Positions 25,496 to 35,045 of a DNA stretch of 64,000 nt are shown piece after piece. Source of the DNA: JBFLVT01 sp036804525 (lineage in GTDB: Bacteria; Bacillota; Desulfotomaculia; Desulfotomaculales; JASEER01); assembly GCA_036804525.1 (NCBI GenBank), contig DAIRSE010000004.1:1-64000 (forward strand), in the 5' to 3' direction. Position 1 is the first letter of the stretch. The number at the start of each line of letters is the position of its first letter. The translations under genes and the position numbers were made by a program. The notes beneath the pieces were generated by a model. It searched no databases. It saw only the letters and a list, made by a program, of their open reading frames with translations, and was not told where the DNA came from.

Positions 25496-25556
25496 AACAA
25501 GTGTAACTATTAATTTGTCGATATGGTAAGAAAGTTGCAAAAGACGTGCACTTACG

Positions 25557-25934
25557 TTAATTGGGTCGATCACAAAGGTACTTTTCCTGTAGGCAAATCA
25601 GCGAGAGCGGGTGTGGAATGGGCGTTCGAACAGAAACAACGGCTACACCCATGTCCTCCAGCGTTTTAATAAGGAGTAGCTGGTCGCGGACTCTGTGCGA
25701 CAAACACGAGAGATGGGAAAAAATAAAATAGTCTACATCGCCATCTTCGATCCGGTTAAGCGCTGCTTGAAGTCCGGGACGGTCCAAAGTCCAGCCGGTG
25801 GCCCCGATGTCCGAGTATACCTCTATAGACTTCGACCCCAGCCGCCTGGCATAGTCCCTGCACTGTTCTATTTGCGCTTCTATCTCATCCACAGATCCGC
25901 CTGCAGGGCTACGCACATAGATTACGGATATCAT
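25557..25934 (-). CDS. Stand-alone, degenerate serine-recombinase N-terminal domain
   Basis: 125 residues aligning to the catalytic domain of resolvase/invertase proteins: VIYVRSP at the start, DIGATGWTLDRPGLQAALN and HLSCLSHRVRDQLLLIKTLEDMGV. The residues expected for catalysis are altered: the R-V-S serine is displaced (YVRSP) and the D-R-L-x-R block reads S-C-L-S-H. No C-terminal helix-turn-helix is present. ATG at 25934 has AGGAG about 8 nt upstream. It is therefore likely a non-catalytic regulator or a decaying remnant, not an active mobile element. Confidence 0.7.
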   Translation of the reverse strand: MISVIYVRSPAGGSVDEIEAQIEQCRDYARRLGSKSIEVYSDIGATGWTLDRPGLQAALNRIEDGDVDYFIFSHLSCLSHRVRDQLLLIKTLEDMGVAVVSVRTPIPHPLSLICLQEKYLCDRPN

Positions 25935-26018
25935 GGGCGTGCTCCTTTTGACTTCTTCTTGATACCGGCCCAGCCGCATGGCTGTTGGGATTCTTAACCA
26001 AATATCGCAAAGAAGTTT

Positions 26019-26046
26019 TTGTTAAACGACACCTTTGTGCTATAAT
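26019..26046 (+). promoter_or_regulatory. Promoter of tRNA-Leu
   Basis: TTGTTA at 26019-26024 and a consensus TATAAT at 26041-26046, 16-nt spacer. It is about 110 nt upstream of tRNA-Leu, in otherwise non-coding sequence. Confidence 0.65.
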
Positions 26047-26157
26047 ATAATTTGTATGGGCACGGTGTGACTGGAAAAGTCTCGTAACCGCCAAGGCGGG
26101 GCAGCTTTCCGGTTGACTTTTCGTCCGACGCCAAGTAAAATAAAAAATGTTCATGAT

Positions 26158-26242
26158 GTCGGAGTGGCGGAATGGCAGACGCGCACGTTTGAGGGGCGTG
26201 TGGGTTACCCCCGTGTGGGTTCAAGTCCCACCTCCGACACCA
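26158..26242 (+). tRNA. tRNA-Leu (anticodon GAG)
   Basis: 85-nt class II tRNA. The acceptor GTCGGAG (26158-26164) pairs with CTCCGAC (26232-26238), followed by A73 and encoded CCA. The anticodon loop TTGAGGG gives GAG, the long variable arm is present, and the T-loop is TTCAAGT. Confidence 0.95.
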
Positions 26243-26254
26243 AGCTGAAAATGT

Positions 26255-26288
26255 GAAGACCTTGGTAATTGATTCCAAGGTCTTTTTA
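26255..26288 (+). terminator. Terminator after tRNA-Leu
   Basis: AAGACCTTGG and CCAAGGTCTT form a 10-bp stem around TAATTGATT and are followed by TTTAATT. It lies 13 nt after the tRNA. Confidence 0.85.
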
Positions 26289-26316
26289 ATTCTGGCGCCA
26301 GGTGTTTTTCCCTGGA

Positions 26317-29300
26317 TCAGCCCATCTCGAGTTCCAGGCGGCTGCCGGTGCCGGAAGGGTCTGCCGGATGGACGATCAGTCGCCTCGGCAGGCGGTTCCT
26401 CAATTCGGGCACGTGACTGATGACGCCGATATTGAGGTGCTCCAGGCGGAGCCTTTCCAGGGTAGAAACCACCACTTCCAGAAGATCAGGGTCGAGGCTG
26501 CCGAAGCCCTCGTCCAGGAAAAAGAACTCCAGTGGATAACGGCCTTTCAGCTGTATTTGGGCCGACAGCGCGAGGGCCAGGGCCAGGGAAGTAACGAAGG
26601 TCTCCCCGCCGGAAAGCGTACTCACAGGCCTTTTCACGCCGCCGTTGGCCTCGTCGCGGATCACGAAACCGCCTTCGGAATCGACCTCCAGGGCGTAACG
26701 GTGGTTGGTTAATTGACCAAGCCGGACCGACGCGTCATGCGTTACGCTGTCAAGCTGCTCCTCGGCCAGGAAATCAACGAAGGTGTTGCCGCGAAACAGT
26801 TCTTTCAATGTTTCCAGCCTCTTCTTCAGGGCACCCGTTTTATCAGCGAGTTTCTTTAACTCTTTCCACCGGACATTGGCGTCCGCTACTCTTTGCCGTT
26901 CGCGCTGGGCCGCGCCTCTCTGCTCCAAGGCATTGGTTCTTTCGCGCTGGGCGGCGGCCAGCTCGTTCTGGCAGGCCTGCCATTCCGCCGAAGATGCCGT
27001 TCGGTCGGCCAGCTTCTCCCGCAGGTTGCGGATCAGACCGGCCAGCCTTTCGCTTTCCTCGCGATATTGCTTAACCTTCTTCTGTAGTTCCTCCTGTTCC
27101 TCCAAGGTGAGCAACGCCTGTTCAGCTTCGTTGCGTGTAGCGAAGCGTAGTTCCCTAAGGACGGCATACAGCCTGGTCGTGCCTTTGTCCAGCCTTTCTT
27201 CAGCCAGGTTTACCGCCTTTTGGGCGGCAGCGACGGCCTGCTCCAGCGCGGCCTTTTCTTGAGCCGTACGCCGGGCTGCCTCCTGCGCCTGTTCCTCAGC
27301 CGCGGCCAGTTCACGCAGGCGCACTTCGGTCCGTTCGAGCAGCTCGCCTGCCGGCCGGCCATTGGTGATCCCTCTGAGTTCGGCGTCCTTTTCTCTATAG
27401 GTCGCGCGCAAAGCCGCCAGTTTCTCCTGAGTTCCGGATACCTTGCTGCTTAAGTCGCTGTGGCGGGCGAGTAAACCCTCAATGTTCCTGGCAATGTCTG
27501 CGAGTTCGTTTTCCAACTGCTCGCGCTCCATTTCCAAAATCGCCCGTTGAGCGTCGAACTGTTGTATTTGGCTGTTGATTTCTTCCAGCTTCTCGACCGG
27601 AATCTCCCCCCGCGTCTCATTGAGTCGGACAAGGCACTGTTCCACCTGCGCCTCAGTCTCCGATAACCTTTCGGCGGCCTCCCTGGCTGCGGCCTCTGCA
27701 GCCAGGCGAACGCTTTCAGCCTGTACCAGTGCCCTGGCCTTTTCGTTATGGGCTTCCCTGGCTGCCTGCAGAGCCCGGGATTTTTCGTCCAGTTTTTCTT
27801 GCCAGTTGACCCATGCCTCGCGCTTCGCCTCGATCAGGGTATCACGCCGGGAAAGCTCGGTCTGCATTTCCTCAATCGCCGGTCCTGCCCAGCCACCGGG
27901 CATCCCTTGACATATCGAAGTCATTTCGTTCTCCAACGATGCAAGACGCGCCTTAATCTCTTGAACCGCGATACCAGCTAACCTCAGCCGCTCCGCGGCG
28001 GTAGACTCTTCCCGCTGCGCCTTTTCCAGTGCATCCTGAGCAGTCACAAGGAAAGCCTGCGCATCCCGCAGGTCCTTTTCCGCCAGCGTTATTTCTTCTT
28101 CCCCGCCCGTGAGTGCCGGCAGCGGGTGCTCCGTTGACCCGCATACCGGGCAGGGCTCCCCCGCCTTAAGCAGCCGGGCCAGGTGGCCGGCCATGTTCTG
28201 CGAACGCAGTTCATTCAGCCGTTCTTCTGCGGTACGAACGAGTCGTTGCGCTTCATCAGCATCCAGTTTGACCGCTTCCAGTGCTGTGACAGCTCTCTGA
28301 TATGCGTTCTCTATATCGGCGAGTTCCAACTGTTTCAATTTATAGAGTTTATGAACCTCTTCCATGTCCGTAGCCAGGCGGGCGGCGCTATCGACAAGGC
28401 TGCGCAGACGTTCAAGCTCGCGTACCAGGTCCTGGAGTGCGCTGTCGTCATCCGGCGGCCGCTTTTCCCGCACCTCTTTTTCCTCGCGGACGGCCAGCTC
28501 GAGTTGGACCAGGGCCTGTCGCTCGGCGTTTGCGGCATCCGCCCAAGACTGCCTGGCCTTCCTCAACCGGTCGTCTTTTTCCCGGCGATAGGCCTGCGCT
28601 TTAGCATATTCGGTTTGCGCATCCCGCCACTGCCGCAAGGCAAGCCAGGCAGCCGCAACCTGCCTGCGCCGTTCCGGGGCGACGTGGGTTTCGGCGATGC
28701 GCGCCCTGCAGTCCTGGAGTGCTTCTTCCAGCTGCTGCTTTTCGCGCCTTTGATCGTTCACGGCGGTCTCAACCTTATCCTTTTCGCCCTGTAGGGCTTT
28801 TAATACCGTTAAAAGGCTTTCCCCTTCCTTTTTCAGCTCGCTTATTTCCTTCTCAAGCGCGACGCCGCGCACCAGTTGGGTCTTGTAAGCCTGAAGCCCG
28901 GGCTCTTCACGTTGCCTGCTCTCGCGGGTCTGCTTCAGCCTTTCTTCCGCCGTCCCGGCTGCCTGGTCCGCCAGCGCCAACTCCGCTTGCGCATCGGTAA
29001 GATTCTTCCGAGCGTCGGCATAAGCGGTTGCAGCCTCGTCCACTTCGGCCAGGAAGGGCTGCGCTTTGCCAGCGCGAGCGGCGGCGTCAAGTTTTTCCTC
29101 TAGGCGCAGGATTTCCGGCTGCCGTTCCCGCAAAAGAGCAGCTTCGCCTTCAACCCCCGCCAGTTCTTCCTGCCACTTCCAAAGCTCTTCCGTAGCCTTA
29201 AACTTCTGTTCTGCAAGGCGATAGCGTTCTTCCGCTTTTTCCGCGCGTTCCCGGGCCTGGACGAGCTGCTGTTCGGCAAGCTCAAGCGCCTCGTCCGAAG

Positions 29301-29937
29301 CGTCTCCCAACCCGTCCAGTTCTCCTTGTATGCCGGCCAGCTTCCGTGCTGCTTCTTGCAGACGGCCGTCAACCTTCTGCCTGAGTTTTTCGCCGTACTC
29401 GGCAAGGCCGAAGAGCCGCTCCAGCATGCCGCGCCGGTCGACGGGCTTTATTTTCTTCAAAAACTCGTCGAATTTGCCTTGCGGCAGGACCACCGCCCTG
29501 GTGAAGTCGTCGGCGTTCAGACCCAGCAGTGCTTCAATCTGGCTGGTTACAGCCCCGGCTTTCTCGGCGAGCGGGACTTCGCCGCCCGCTGTCACCTCAA
29601 CAAGGCGCGCCCCGGCAGTGGTCACGGAGTTGTTTTCCCCTCGCCTGTACACCCGCTCCACACGATAACACTTTCTTCCTTCCGGGTGATTCAGCTCGAA
29701 GGTAAACTCGACCAGCACCCGTTGTTCGGAATGGTTCAAAATGCCGTGTGTCCCGTGGGACGCCCGTTCCACTTTACCGTACAGGCTTAAGGTGATGGCG
29801 TCCAGGATGGTGGACTTGCCGCTGCCGGTAGGCCCGAAAATGCCAAAGAGACCAGCCTCGCAGAGCCGTTCGAAATTAACGGCCTGCGGTTCCCTGAAGC
29901 TGTGCAGTCCGGAAAGTTTAAGGCTGATGGGTTTCAT
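26317..29937 (-). CDS. sbcC: Exonuclease subunit SbcC (Rad50-like)
   Basis: 1206-residue SMC-type ATPase that with SbcD cleaves DNA hairpins and protein-blocked ends. Walker A is GPTGSGKSTILDAI near residue 35-48. Long Glu/Arg/Ala-rich coiled coils flank the zinc hook CPVCG (about 610, in EPCPVCGSTEHPLP), and the signature VSTLSGGETFVTSLALALALS and Walker B FFLDEGFGSLD lie near the C-terminus. Its ATG overlaps the sbcD stop (ATGA). Confidence 0.95.
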   Translation of the reverse strand: MKPISLKLSGLHSFREPQAVNFERLCEAGLFGIFGPTGSGKSTILDAITLSLYGKVERASHGTHGILNHSEQRVLVEFTFELNHPEGRKCYRVERVYRRGENNSVTTAGARLVEVTAGGEVPLAEKAGAVTSQIEALLGLNADDFTRAVVLPQGKFDEFLKKIKPVDRRGMLERLFGLAEYGEKLRQKVDGRLQEAARKLAGIQGELDGLGDASDEALELAEQQLVQARERAEKAEERYRLAEQKFKATEELWKWQEELAGVEGEAALLRERQPEILRLEEKLDAAARAGKAQPFLAEVDEAATAYADARKNLTDAQAELALADQAAGTAEERLKQTRESRQREEPGLQAYKTQLVRGVALEKEISELKKEGESLLTVLKALQGEKDKVETAVNDQRREKQQLEEALQDCRARIAETHVAPERRRQVAAAWLALRQWRDAQTEYAKAQAYRREKDDRLRKARQSWADAANAERQALVQLELAVREEKEVREKRPPDDDSALQDLVRELERLRSLVDSAARLATDMEEVHKLYKLKQLELADIENAYQRAVTALEAVKLDADEAQRLVRTAEERLNELRSQNMAGHLARLLKAGEPCPVCGSTEHPLPALTGGEEEITLAEKDLRDAQAFLVTAQDALEKAQREESTAAERLRLAGIAVQEIKARLASLENEMTSICQGMPGGWAGPAIEEMQTELSRRDTLIEAKREAWVNWQEKLDEKSRALQAAREAHNEKARALVQAESVRLAAEAAAREAAERLSETEAQVEQCLVRLNETRGEIPVEKLEEINSQIQQFDAQRAILEMEREQLENELADIARNIEGLLARHSDLSSKVSGTQEKLAALRATYREKDAELRGITNGRPAGELLERTEVRLRELAAAEEQAQEAARRTAQEKAALEQAVAAAQKAVNLAEERLDKGTTRLYAVLRELRFATRNEAEQALLTLEEQEELQKKVKQYREESERLAGLIRNLREKLADRTASSAEWQACQNELAAAQRERTNALEQRGAAQRERQRVADANVRWKELKKLADKTGALKKRLETLKELFRGNTFVDFLAEEQLDSVTHDASVRLGQLTNHRYALEVDSEGGFVIRDEANGGVKRPVSTLSGGETFVTSLALALALSAQIQLKGRYPLEFFFLDEGFGSLDPDLLEVVVSTLERLRLEHLNIGVISHVPELRNRLPRRLIVHPADPSGTGSRLELEMG

Positions 29938-31190
29938 TGCGAACCGTCACCGCCTTCCGGGTGGTTTTCCCCGCGCTCGCCCAGCATCTCCAAGAAGAGG
30001 GCAACCAGCTGTTCATCGGGCTCACTCCCGTATTTCCGCGCGTAAAACCTTCTAAAGAGCTGGTCGACGGACATACCCGCCCGGGACTCCACTTGCCTCT
30101 CCCGCCGCAGCTCGGGGTAGACCGCCCTGATATTAACAAAACGCGCGCAGGCCCTGCGCAGCTCATGTGCTTCCTGTAAGGAGAGCGGCCCATCGACCGT
30201 GACCTCAAGGTCTATCCAGGCGCGCGGGTCGCGGCCTTCATTGAGCCACCGGTAAACCTGGGCCAGCCCCTGGGCGGCCTGCCAGCGCGTCAGCGGGCGC
30301 CCGCTGGTTAACGGGATCTCACGCACGACAGCCGGCTTGCCAGGCTCCGCATCGACCACGGTTACCGACTTCGCCTGGCCGGCCTCGGAGAAGCTGTAGG
30401 CCAGCGGTGAGCCCGAGTAACGGCAAACCGCCGCGCTTCCGCTGACCGCCTGCGGCCGGTGCAGGTGGCCGAGCGCAACGTACTGCGCGCCGTTCGGCAG
30501 GTCCTCGGGCAGCACCGTGTTCGCGCCGCCAAGGGAAAAGATGGGACGTTCCGAATCACTGGTACGCCCCCCCTGGACAAAGACGTGGCTCATAGCGATA
30601 TTAACGGTGTCCGGCCGGTAGTTACCGGCCAAGCGGCTAAAAAGCCGCCGAATCTTTGCGGAGTAAGCCTGCTGCAGCGCAGCCTCGTCATCCAGCGGCT
30701 CCTGCAACAACTCTCCCAGCCTTGCTTCCGAAGGATACGGCAAGGCCAGCAGGACAGCCGTGTGATCGCAGCCGCGGACGGCCAGTTCCAGCCAGGAAGC
30801 CCCTCCAGCAAGAATGCCAACGTGGCTTGAACCCGCCGGGGGAACGATGGACGGCTGGTCACCGGGGAGGCCTAAAAGGACGATGCCGTGCCGGCGTGCC
30901 AGCGGGGATGCCGCCACGAGGCGTTCGGGACTGTCGTGGTTACCGGCGATCACCACCACGATCCGTACCCCGCCGGCTGCGAGTTGGTCGAGGGTATCGT
31001 AGAAAAGCTGCTCGGCTGCCGAAGAAGGGTTGGAGGTGTCAAACACGTCTCCGGCCACAAGGACGACATCGATTCTCTCCTCGTCCGCCAGGCGGCAGAG
31101 TTCCTGACAGAATTCTTCATGCTCCTCCTGGCGGCTCCTTCCTTCCAGGGGCCGCCCAAGGTGCCAATCGGAAGTGTGCAAAAACCGCAT
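29934..31190 (-). CDS. sbcD: Exonuclease subunit SbcD (Mre11-like)
   Basis: 418-residue metallophosphoesterase nuclease. MRFLHTSDWHLGRPLEG, VLVAGDVFD, VVIAGNHDSPERL, and VALGHLHRPQ give the D-x-H, GD, GNHD and GH-x-H metal ligands. I choose ATG at 31190, since GGGAGAG lies 9-10 nt upstream; the GTG at 31199 would abut the Shine-Dalgarno. It is the first gene of the sbcDC operon. Confidence 0.95.
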   Translation of the reverse strand: MRFLHTSDWHLGRPLEGRSRQEEHEEFCQELCRLADEERIDVVLVAGDVFDTSNPSSAAEQLFYDTLDQLAAGGVRIVVVIAGNHDSPERLVAASPLARRHGIVLLGLPGDQPSIVPPAGSSHVGILAGGASWLELAVRGCDHTAVLLALPYPSEARLGELLQEPLDDEAALQQAYSAKIRRLFSRLAGNYRPDTVNIAMSHVFVQGGRTSDSERPIFSLGGANTVLPEDLPNGAQYVALGHLHRPQAVSGSAAVCRYSGSPLAYSFSEAGQAKSVTVVDAEPGKPAVVREIPLTSGRPLTRWQAAQGLAQVYRWLNEGRDPRAWIDLEVTVDGPLSLQEAHELRRACARFVNIRAVYPELRRERQVESRAGMSVDQLFRRFYARKYGSEPDEQLVALFLEMLGERGENHPEGGDGSQ

Positions 31191-31330
31191 GGGTGACACT
31201 CTCCCAGCGTTTTAAATGACAGTATCTTCTACAGCAGAATACCAACACCTTCATCCCGGACGCCGGCAAACAGTAGAAGCCGGAAATTGCTCCGGTGCTG
31301 TGATCCTGGCGGAAGCAAGAGAAAATGTAA

Positions 31331-31370
31331 AAGCCCCGTGAACCGCTCACGGGGCTTGCCTTCTGTTGCT
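31331..31370 (-). terminator. Terminator of the cold-shock gene
   Basis: AAGCCCCGTGA (31331-31341) pairs with TCACGGGGCTT (31347-31357) in a perfect 11-bp stem; TTTTACATTTTC follows on the minus strand. It lies 22 nt after the csp stop. Confidence 0.85.
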
Positions 31371-31378
31371 ATATGACC

Positions 31379-31576
31379 TTAGAGTACTTCGACGTTGGAT
31401 GCCTGTTGACCGCGGGGGCCGTTGACAACCTCAAACCGCACCTTCTGACCCTGTGTCAGTGATCGGAAACCGGAACCTTGAATCGCCGAAAAGTGGACGA
31501 ATACGTCCGTTCCGTCTTCCCCCTCGATAAACCCGTAACCCTTGGAGTCATTAAACCACTTGACTGTTCCTAACAA
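31379..31576 (-). CDS. Cold-shock protein (CspA/CspB family)
   Basis: 65-residue single-stranded nucleic-acid-binding OB-fold protein. RNP1 appears as KGYGFIEG and RNP2 as VFVHFSAI. The TTG start at 31576 has AGGAGG about 9 nt upstream and gives the family's usual length (MLGTVKWFNDSKG). It has its own terminator. Acts as an RNA chaperone; cold induction is not assured from sequence. Confidence 0.92.
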   Translation of the reverse strand: MLGTVKWFNDSKGYGFIEGEDGTDVFVHFSAIQGSGFRSLTQGQKVRFEVVNGPRGQQASNVEVL

Positions 31577-31862
31577 AACTATTCCTCCTGTAGAATGATT
31601 CATACCTTATATTTACCCTTACGGCAGAAAAATAACCTAAGTAGGTTATTACGCATCGGCAATTTTCAGCCTGTTTTTTGCCGAGGCTTTTTCTTCCATT
31701 CAGGGGTCCAAACATGCCCCCGATGATGTCTCCGCCCTCGACCATAAGGGACGGCTTTCCACCCAGATTGTAAATTACCGACTCTATCTTCCTTATGTGA
31801 TCAACCTCGATTTCCATAAACCTGCGAAAAGTCCGGTGGATTTCTTTTAAAGGGTTTACCAC
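31551..31862 (-). pseudogene. Fragment of a ferritin-like / rubrerythrin-fold protein
   Basis: The first ~50 residues (FRRFMEIEVDHIRKIESVIYNLGGKP, split here as a carboxylate/His helix and LGGKP turn) resemble the last helices of ferritin-like proteins with a metal-binding E-x2-H. After GGDIIGGMFG the frame continues with unrelated residues and runs into the csp leader, overlapping the csp start. A GTG start has AAGGGG 5 nt upstream. Likely a truncated or frame-disrupted remnant; it could instead be a small expressed protein. Confidence 0.4.
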
Positions 31863-32033
31863 AGTATCCCCTTAAACATTTCTTCCAAAACTGATAAACT
31901 TGGGTGGGAACATTTTCCCGCAGCAGCGTGAGAAAGGTATCAATGACTTAAGGTAGAAGTATTTACAGCAAAAACATCAACACGCAATCATTTGCATTTT
32001 ATGCAGCCTAGACTAACCAGTGCGAGGACGACA

Positions 32034-34997
32034 ATGTTCGGCGGCACTGAAAAAAGAATTGTTGAAACGGGCCTAAGGCTCTACCAGCAGATGCAAAGTG
32101 AGGCACCTTCCGTTTTCAAGAAGGAATTCTGGAACGGGAAAATCATGGATTGGTGTATGAAGAACGAGGACTTTAAGGTGCAGATGTTCCGCTTTGTCGA
32201 CGTGTTTCCGAGCCTTACCCATCCCCAGTCGGTCGCGGACCACATAGACCAGTATTTCTGCAGGCCTGACCTCAACTTTTCGACATCGATCCAATGGGGC
32301 CTTAAGCTGATTACCCCCGGCAACATCGGCAAAAACATCACCAACATGGCCAGGCAGTTTATCACGGGCGAAAACATCCAGGAGGCCTTGCCGGTATTGA
32401 CAGGTCTGAGGAACCAGGGTTTTGCCTTTACCGCCGACTTGCTTGGCGAGGCCGTGGTCTCCGAGGAAGAAGCGGAGCAGTATTTCCAGCGTTATATGGA
32501 CCTTCTGGACACCCTCGGTACGGCGCAACAGAACTGGCCGGCACTTGGCACCGGCCAGGGCAACCTCGATTGGGGCTGCTCCCCCAAAATAAACATCTCC
32601 ATTAAGCCATCCGCGATGTATTCCCAGATGAACCCGAGGGGGTTCGATCACTCGGTCGAGATGGCCAAAACCCGGCTGCGCCCCATCTTTCGCCGGGCCA
32701 TGCAAATCGGCGCCCACGTCATCTTGGACATGGAACACACCGCCCTCAAAAACATCACCCTGGAGCTTTACAAAAGCCTGCTGTCAGAAGATGAATTTAA
32801 AAACTATCCCCACACGGGGATCGTCATCCAGGCCTACCTTAAGGAAAGCGAGGCCGACCTGGAGGAACTGATCAAGTGGGCGAAGAAGCGCGGGCAGAGG
32901 TTTACCATCCGCCTGGTCAAGGGAGCCTACTGGGACATCGAAACCGTGATGGCCAAACAGTACAACTGGCCGATCCCCGTCTTTACCAAAAAGCACGAGA
33001 CGGACGCCAACTTTGAAAAACTGGCCAGGCTGATCCTGCAGAACAGTAAGCACGTCTCCCTGGCCTGCGCCTCCCACAACATCCGTTCCATCGCTTATGT
33101 CATCGAACAGGCCAGAAAACTCAAGGTCGAGGACCAGGTTGAATTCCAGGTCCTGTACGGGATGGCCGACTCGCTTTACAAGGCCCTGGGTAAGAACGGC
33201 CTTAAGGTACGGCTTTACACCCCGATCGGCGCGATGATCCCGGGCATGGCTTACCTGGTACGGCGGCTCCTGGAAAACACCGCCAACGAGTCGTTCCTGC
33301 GCCAGAGCTTTGCCGAAAAGAAATCGATCCAGGAACTCCTGCGCAACCCGGCGGAGATCAAAGACACCGCGGCCCCGGCCCCCCCTGTGCGTGAATGCCC
33401 GGAATACGGCGACAAGGGGCCTTTCAGGAACGAGCCCGTCCTTGACTGGACCATCGCGGCCAACAGGGCCGAATTCCGGGCGGCGCTGCAAAAGGTGCGT
33501 GCCGAAACCGGCAAGAAGATCCCGCTGTACATCGACGGCCGGGCCCTAACCACCGAGGCGCAGATTGTTTCCACGAACCCCAACGACCCTGACCACGTAA
33601 TCGGCGTGGTCTCCGCCGCAGGGCTGACAGAGGCGGAGGCGGCAATAACAGCGGCCAGGAAGGCCTTCCCTTCCTGGCGCGACACCGACCCGCGCGAAAG
33701 AGCCGAGTATCTCTTCCGTGCCGCTGCGGTCGCCCGGGCCAGGCGCAGGGAACTCGCCGCCCTCCAGGTGTACGAAGTGGGCAAGAACTGGAGTGAAGCG
33801 GACGCCGACGTAACGGAAGGGATAGATTTCCTGGAATATTACGGGCGCGAGATGATCAGGCTGTCTAATCCTCGCCGCATGGGAAGAGCGCCGGGCGAAC
33901 TCAGCCGGATGTTTTACGAGCCGAAAGGCGTGGGCGCGGTTATCGCCCCCTGGAACTTCCCCTTCGCGATTTCAGTGGGCATGACCGCGGCAGCCCTCGT
34001 AACTGGCAATACCGTGGTCTACAAGCCTGCCTCGCAGTCACCGGTGGTCGGTTCGAAGGTCTACGAGATCTTTGCCGAAGCCAAGCTGCCTCCGGGGGTA
34101 CTGAACTTCCTGCCAGGACCGGGCGGCAAAATCGGCGACTACCTGGTTACCCACCCCGAGGTTTCCTTCATCGCTTTTACAGGGTCGATGGAAGTGGGCC
34201 TGCGGATTGTCGAGCTGGCCGGAAAAACCCCGGCGGGGGCCTCAAGCGTTAAGAGTGTCGTGGCCGAGATGGGCGGCAAGAACGCCATCATCGTCGACGC
34301 GGACGCCGACCTGGACGAAGCAGTGGTGCATACTATCTATTCCGCCTTCGGCTACCAGGGGCAAAAGTGCTCGGCCTGTTCGAGGGTCATCGTGCTGGAG
34401 GAAAACTACGAGAGCTTCGTCCACCGGCTGTGTGAGGCCGCCAAGAGCATCGTGATCGGCTCTCCCGAGAGGCCCGAGACGTACATGGGGGCAGTCATCG
34501 ATGAGGGCGCCAAAGCAAAGATCCTCTCGTTCATCGAGCAGGGCAAGAAAGAAGGCCGTCTCCTTGTTTACAGGGACGAGCCGGGAATGCGGGGACACTA
34601 CGTGCCCTTGTGCATTTTCGAAGGCATCCGCCCGGAGCACGTCCTGGCCCAGGAGGAAATCTTCGGGCCGGTGCTGTCAATCATCAAGGTCAAGGATTTC
34701 AACGAGGCGCTGGAGGTCGCCAACGGTACCCGTTATGCCCTGACGGGAGGCCTTTTCTCCAGGAGCCCGAAGAATATCACCCGGGCGATGCGGGAGTTCA
34801 GAGTGGGCAACCTTTACATTAACCGCGGCTGCACGGGCGCCATCGTCGAACGCCACCCGTTCGGGGGCTTTAAAATGTCCGGGCTGGGATCGAAGGCCGG
34901 CGGCCCCGACTACCTGCTGGAATTCATGGTCCCCCGGGTCATCACCGAAAACACTATCCGCAGGGGGTTTGCCCCAACCGCGGAAGGGGACATGTAA
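32034..34997 (+). CDS. Bifunctional proline dehydrogenase / L-glutamate-gamma-semialdehyde dehydrogenase (PutA-type)
   Basis: About 987 residues. The N-terminal half is a FAD-dependent proline dehydrogenase TIM barrel (KPSAMYSQMNPRGF, AHVILDMEHTALK, RLVKGAYWDIE, YTPIGAMIPGMAYLVRRLLEN region). The C-terminal half is an aldehyde dehydrogenase with NAD-binding APWNFPFAISVGM, FTGSMEVG, catalytic Glu in VVAEMGGKNAII and catalytic Cys in GQKCSACSR. It oxidises proline to glutamate. I choose ATG at 32034 (GAGGA 5 nt upstream); in-frame TTG 31992 and ATG 32001 lie further out without a clear ribosome site. It lacks the DNA-binding domain of enterobacterial PutA. A terminator follows. Confidence 0.93.
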   Translation: MFGGTEKRIVETGLRLYQQMQSEAPSVFKKEFWNGKIMDWCMKNEDFKVQMFRFVDVFPSLTHPQSVADHIDQYFCRPDLNFSTSIQWGLKLITPGNIGKNITNMARQFITGENIQEALPVLTGLRNQGFAFTADLLGEAVVSEEEAEQYFQRYMDLLDTLGTAQQNWPALGTGQGNLDWGCSPKINISIKPSAMYSQMNPRGFDHSVEMAKTRLRPIFRRAMQIGAHVILDMEHTALKNITLELYKSLLSEDEFKNYPHTGIVIQAYLKESEADLEELIKWAKKRGQRFTIRLVKGAYWDIETVMAKQYNWPIPVFTKKHETDANFEKLARLILQNSKHVSLACASHNIRSIAYVIEQARKLKVEDQVEFQVLYGMADSLYKALGKNGLKVRLYTPIGAMIPGMAYLVRRLLENTANESFLRQSFAEKKSIQELLRNPAEIKDTAAPAPPVRECPEYGDKGPFRNEPVLDWTIAANRAEFRAALQKVRAETGKKIPLYIDGRALTTEAQIVSTNPNDPDHVIGVVSAAGLTEAEAAITAARKAFPSWRDTDPRERAEYLFRAAAVARARRRELAALQVYEVGKNWSEADADVTEGIDFLEYYGREMIRLSNPRRMGRAPGELSRMFYEPKGVGAVIAPWNFPFAISVGMTAAALVTGNTVVYKPASQSPVVGSKVYEIFAEAKLPPGVLNFLPGPGGKIGDYLVTHPEVSFIAFTGSMEVGLRIVELAGKTPAGASSVKSVVAEMGGKNAIIVDADADLDEAVVHTIYSAFGYQGQKCSACSRVIVLEENYESFVHRLCEAAKSIVIGSPERPETYMGAVIDEGAKAKILSFIEQGKKEGRLLVYRDEPGMRGHYVPLCIFEGIRPEHVLAQEEIFGPVLSIIKVKDFNEALEVANGTRYALTGGLFSRSPKNITRAMREFRVGNLYINRGCTGAIVERHPFGGFKMSGLGSKAGGPDYLLEFMVPRVITENTIRRGFAPTAEGDM

Positions 34998-35019
34998 AGC
35001 ACACCCTAAATACAAAGTT

Positions 35020-35045
35020 AAAGGAGCCGTCCAGGCTCCTTTTTA
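35020..35045. terminator. Terminator between the PutA-type gene and the DsrE gene
   Basis: AAGGAGCC (35021-35028) pairs with GGCTCCTT (35034-35041), followed by TTTT on the plus strand. It serves the upstream plus gene and, less ideally, the convergent DsrE gene. Confidence 0.8.

Noticed and set aside
25557..25934. Marker of an integrated mobile element
   Set aside because: Catalytic residues are lost and no other mobile genes or attachment repeats were found beside tRNA-Leu.
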